From DASTWM01 sp035765855 (GTDB taxonomy: Bacteria; Chloroflexota; Chloroflexia; Chloroflexales; Roseiflexaceae): a DNA stretch of 14,492 bases. The notes under the pieces were generated by a model. It ran no database searches, was not told the origin of the DNA, and saw only the letters and a list, made by a program, of their open reading frames with translations. Shown piece by piece: positions 11,920 through 14,492 of this stretch. The stretch's first letter is position 1. The number at the start of each line of letters is the position of its first letter. The position numbers and the translations under genes were made by a program. The DNA lies in assembly GCA_035765855.1 (NCBI GenBank), contig DASTWM010000054.1:1-14492 (forward strand). Reading direction: 5' to 3'.

Positions 11920-14342
11920 CTGACCAGGATATTATGGCACAGGTGCAGGCCGTGTTTTGTGAAGAGCAAGCCGAGCATCGCCGGGCTGCCGTAGAGCTCT
12001 TGCTTGAGCTTGAGCGCGTGCCCGATCACCCGCAGCGCCAACAAATGCTCGATCACCTTTTCCGAGAGGCGCACAGCCTGAAAGGCAGCGCTCGCGCGGC
12101 GCAGCAAATGGCAATCGAGCAGCTTGCGCACCGCGTCGAGGATGTGCTGAGTGCGGTGCGTGCTGGCCGGGTGGCATTGAGCGCGGACCTCTGCGATCCG
12201 ATCTACGCGGCCATGGACGCGATCGGCGTGCTTGTGGAGCGAGAACTCGGTCAGGACGCCGCAAACCTCGCGCCATATCAGGCACTGCTGGACCATCTCA
12301 TGCAGATTGTCGAGGGACCACCTCCGCAACTGACAGCGATGTATCCATCCAATCACGCTGCGCATGTTTCGATGATACCGACCGAAGAACCCGTTGCGGA
12401 GGTTCCTGTTCCTGCATCCAATGTACTGGCGGAACTGAACGGGGCCAGGCCGCACATGTCGCCTGCGCCCGAAACAGTGCGCCTTTCCACGACGCTCCTC
12501 GACCGCTTGCTGAGCGAAACCGGCGAGTTGCTGACTTGTTCCGGACGGGCGTACCAGCGCGAACGCGACACGCAGGCACTGGCAAACGTGCCTGCTCCCT
12601 GGCGGCGCACATGGCGGCAGGTGTCGCCGGTGCTGGCGAAACTTCAGACTGCCATGCCCGTGCTGGACCCGACAGTGCATCACATGGCGCGGCAATCGCC
12701 CAGCGCGCGCGGCACCACGAGCCTGCATAGCAGTGTCATGCCCGATGGTGTTCTTTCCGAGCGCGCCGTGCTGACGCTGGTTAAAGCGCTGACGCAGGCC
12801 AACACCATCATCAGCGACATGGAGCAGCGCTTCGTACAGCTTGTGCGCCACACAGCCGAGGACTCAAGTCGTCTCGCTGCGGTGACTGATCGACTGCACG
12901 ATCAGGTGCGCCGCACGCGCATGCTTCCCGTCGCAACGCTGTTTAGCCCGCTGCGGCTCCAGCTTCGCGAGTTGGCGCGCGTGGCGGGCAAGCAGGCCGA
13001 GCTTGATCTGGATGATGGCGAGGCCGAGGCCGACCGGCAAGTGCTGGATCAACTGCGCGAGGTGCTTCTGCACCTGGTGCGCAACGCGCTCGATCATGGG
13101 ATTGAGCCGCCCGAAACGCGTAGTGCCGCGGGCAAGCCTGCGATTGGGAGAATCGCTCTGCAAGCCTGCGTAAGTGGGGATCACCTCGTTTTGATGATGA
13201 CGGATGATGGCGCGGGCATCGATCTGGAACGCGTCCGACAGCGCGCCGTTGCCAGCGGCCTGATCGATGAAGCCAGCGCGGAGCGGAGCACCGAAGCTGA
13301 ACTGTACGACTTTGTCTTTCTTCCGGGCTTCTCGACAAAAGGCGCTGTGAGCGCGCTGTCGGGCCGCGGGGTCGGGCTGGATGTCGTGCGTACGCAGATC
13401 GAGCGCATGCATGGCCGCGTAACGCTTCAAAGTATTTCGGGATCCGGCTGTGTTTTCACCATCACCGTACCCTTATCGCTCACCAGCACTCAGGGGCTGC
13501 TGCTGGAGGTCGGCCAATCGCGGTATGTGCTGCCAATCGACGCGGTGCAGCGCATTCTGACCGTTGCGCCCCGCGATGTGCAGATGGTGGAAGGGCGCGC
13601 GGTGATGATGTTGGACCATCGCCCGGTGTTGCTCGTGCCGCTGGCTGATCTGCTCGCGCCCGGCCACCAGCCGATGCCTGCGCCCCTGCTTCCGCGCGGT
13701 GCGGCCACGACCAGCCAGCAACTGGCACTGCTGATTGGCAATGGCGATCGGCAGATTGCGTGCATGGTTGGCGCGGTGCTCGGCGAGCAGAGCCTGATCG
13801 TGCAACGCCTGCCCTTTCCGTTGCAGCATGTGCGCTTTATCGCCGGCGCAACGATCATGGCCGATGGCAATGTGGTTCCGATTCTGGACAGCGTTGATAT
13901 TCTGCGGGCGGCGCTCGGCTCGCGCAGTGTTGGGATCACCCAGGTTGCCGCGGAAGCGCCCGCGCGGCACGCCACCATTCTTGTCGCCGACGACTCGATC
14001 ACGACGCGCACATTGGAGCGAAATATCCTTGAAAGCGTCGGGTATCGCGTGCGTCTGGCGACCAACGGCGAAGAAGCATACACCATCCTCCAGGAGATGC
14101 TCGACGACGGCGGGTGCGACCTGTTGCTCAGCGATGTTGACATGCCGCACCTCAATGGCTTCGATCTTGTGCGGCGCGTGCGCGAGGATGCGCGCTGCCT
14201 GCACCTGCCGGTCGTGCTGGTAACGTCGTTGGATACCGCCGAAGATCGGGAGCGCGGCATCGCCGCCGGAGCCGACGCCTACATTGTGAAGCGCACGTTC
14301 GATCAGCAAACACTCCTTGATACCATCGCGCGACTGGTGTGA
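11913..14342 (+). CDS. cheA: Hybrid chemotaxis histidine kinase CheA with C-terminal receiver
   Basis: An 809-residue kinase. Order: HPt domain (about 1-130) with phosphoacceptor His54 in REAHSLKGSA; a Pro-rich linker (about 135-190) with no recognisable P2 regulator-docking domain; dimerisation region (about 190-335, STTLLDRLLSETGELL then DQVRRTRMLPV); ATPase domain with N-box LVRNALDHGIE (Asn391), G1 DDGAGID (431-437), the GFSTKG loop and G2 GRGVGLDVV (484-492); CheW-like P5 domain (about 525-670); and receiver (about 686-809) with Asp692-Asp693, phosphoacceptor Asp741 in LLSDVDMP, Thr771 and Lys793. It autophosphorylates under receptor control and can pass phosphate to its own receiver and to CheY-like partners. 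Hybrid CheA proteins of this type occur in type IV pilus (Chp/Pil-like) and other alternative chemosensory systems. The start ATG 11913 lies inside the end of cheW. A regulator gene follows after 22 bp. Confidence 0.95.
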   Translation: MLTDQDIMAQVQAVFCEEQAEHRRAAVELLLELERVPDHPQRQQMLDHLFREAHSLKGSARAAQQMAIEQLAHRVEDVLSAVRAGRVALSADLCDPIYAAMDAIGVLVERELGQDAANLAPYQALLDHLMQIVEGPPPQLTAMYPSNHAAHVSMIPTEEPVAEVPVPASNVLAELNGARPHMSPAPETVRLSTTLLDRLLSETGELLTCSGRAYQRERDTQALANVPAPWRRTWRQVSPVLAKLQTAMPVLDPTVHHMARQSPSARGTTSLHSSVMPDGVLSERAVLTLVKALTQANTIISDMEQRFVQLVRHTAEDSSRLAAVTDRLHDQVRRTRMLPVATLFSPLRLQLRELARVAGKQAELDLDDGEAEADRQVLDQLREVLLHLVRNALDHGIEPPETRSAAGKPAIGRIALQACVSGDHLVLMMTDDGAGIDLERVRQRAVASGLIDEASAERSTEAELYDFVFLPGFSTKGAVSALSGRGVGLDVVRTQIERMHGRVTLQSISGSGCVFTITVPLSLTSTQGLLLEVGQSRYVLPIDAVQRILTVAPRDVQMVEGRAVMMLDHRPVLLVPLADLLAPGHQPMPAPLLPRGAATTSQQLALLIGNGDRQIACMVGAVLGEQSLIVQRLPFPLQHVRFIAGATIMADGNVVPILDSVDILRAALGSRSVGITQVAAEAPARHATILVADDSITTRTLERNILESVGYRVRLATNGEEAYTILQEMLDDGGCDLLLSDVDMPHLNGFDLVRRVREDARCLHLPVVLVTSLDTAEDRERGIAAGADAYIVKRTFDQQTLLDTIARLV

Positions 14343-14364
14343 TGGCACTTCAGAAAGGAAGAAA

Positions 14365-14492
14365 ATGAACCGCGTATTAATTGTCGAAGATAGCCAGACC
14401 CAGGCGCTGCGCTTTCAATTGGAATTGCTCCGCTACGGCCTCAGCGTCGAGGTGGCAACAAACGGGCGCAGTGGGCTTGACACGGCATACCG
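14365..14492 (+). CDS. Single-domain response regulator, 5' part only (CheY/PilG-like)
   Basis: An open frame from ATG 14365 runs off the right edge after 42 full codons. The start fits a receiver domain: RVLIVEDSQTQALRFQLELL carries the acidic Glu-Asp pair (residues 8-9), and VEVATNG follows. The phosphoacceptor Asp and the rest lie outside the window, so an output domain cannot be excluded. AGGA lies 5 bases before the ATG. It directly follows hybrid cheA and is the likely diffusible output of that kinase. Its N-terminus resembles the single-domain regulator at 8657-9040. Confidence 0.85.
   Translation, partial: MNRVLIVEDSQTQALRFQLELLRYGLSVEVATNGRSGLDTAY

Noticed and set aside
11916..12851. 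Long minus-strand open frame opposite cheA
   Set aside because: Antisense to conserved CheA domains; low-complexity composition without a family match.
13473..14348. Long minus-strand open frame opposite the end of cheA
   Set aside because: Antisense to the CheW-like and receiver domains of CheA; no supporting motif or ribosome site.

Overview
The window is a GC-rich bacterial chromosome segment (roughly 60% G+C by eye, with a local dip near 9.8 kb). Gene styles suggest a Chloroflexota-like or other environmental filamentous/gliding lineage: chemoreceptors with two HAMP-type units, a CheA fused to a receiver domain, and many PAS/receiver proteins. This assignment is inference from gene content, because no rRNA or marker gene is present. 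No tRNA, rRNA, CRISPR array, transposase or integrase was recognised.

Left part (1-3637). A family 3 glycoside hydrolase runs off the left edge on the minus strand. Next comes a divergent resistance- or catabolism-type module: a TetR-class repressor (minus strand) facing a TetX-like FAD monooxygenase and an alpha/beta hydrolase (plus strand). The repressor/monooxygenase gap holds two adjacent identical 13-bp palindromes that closely resemble the classical tet operator, so the module is probably induced by a small molecule that releases the repressor.

Middle (3638-9040). A convergent 140-bp gap holds a 62-bp imperfect inverted repeat. Beyond it lie a four-helix-bundle-type chemoreceptor on the minus strand and, divergent from it, a plus-strand signalling series. 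This series is a PAS-LOV-PAS histidine kinase with the full blue-light flavin-cysteine motif, a response regulator with a winged-helix output, and a single-domain receiver protein.

Right part (9041-14492). A Cache-type chemoreceptor is followed by cheW, a hybrid cheA with a C-terminal receiver, and the start of another single-domain receiver gene. Spacing is tight and all are on the plus strand. CheR and CheB are not in the window. Together these genes look like a chemosensory array (receptor, CheW, CheA-REC, CheY-like output) sitting beside a blue-light two-component system, so light-guided surface motility or related behaviour is a reasonable hypothesis.

The most unusual structural feature is that the two chemoreceptors, in opposite orientation and about 6 kb apart, share cytoplasmic halves with long stretches identical at the DNA level. 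They form a large inverted repeat around the LOV-kinase segment. Recombination between the arms would flip about 6 kb, keep both receptors in frame, and change which sensory domain and promoter lie upstream of cheW-cheA.
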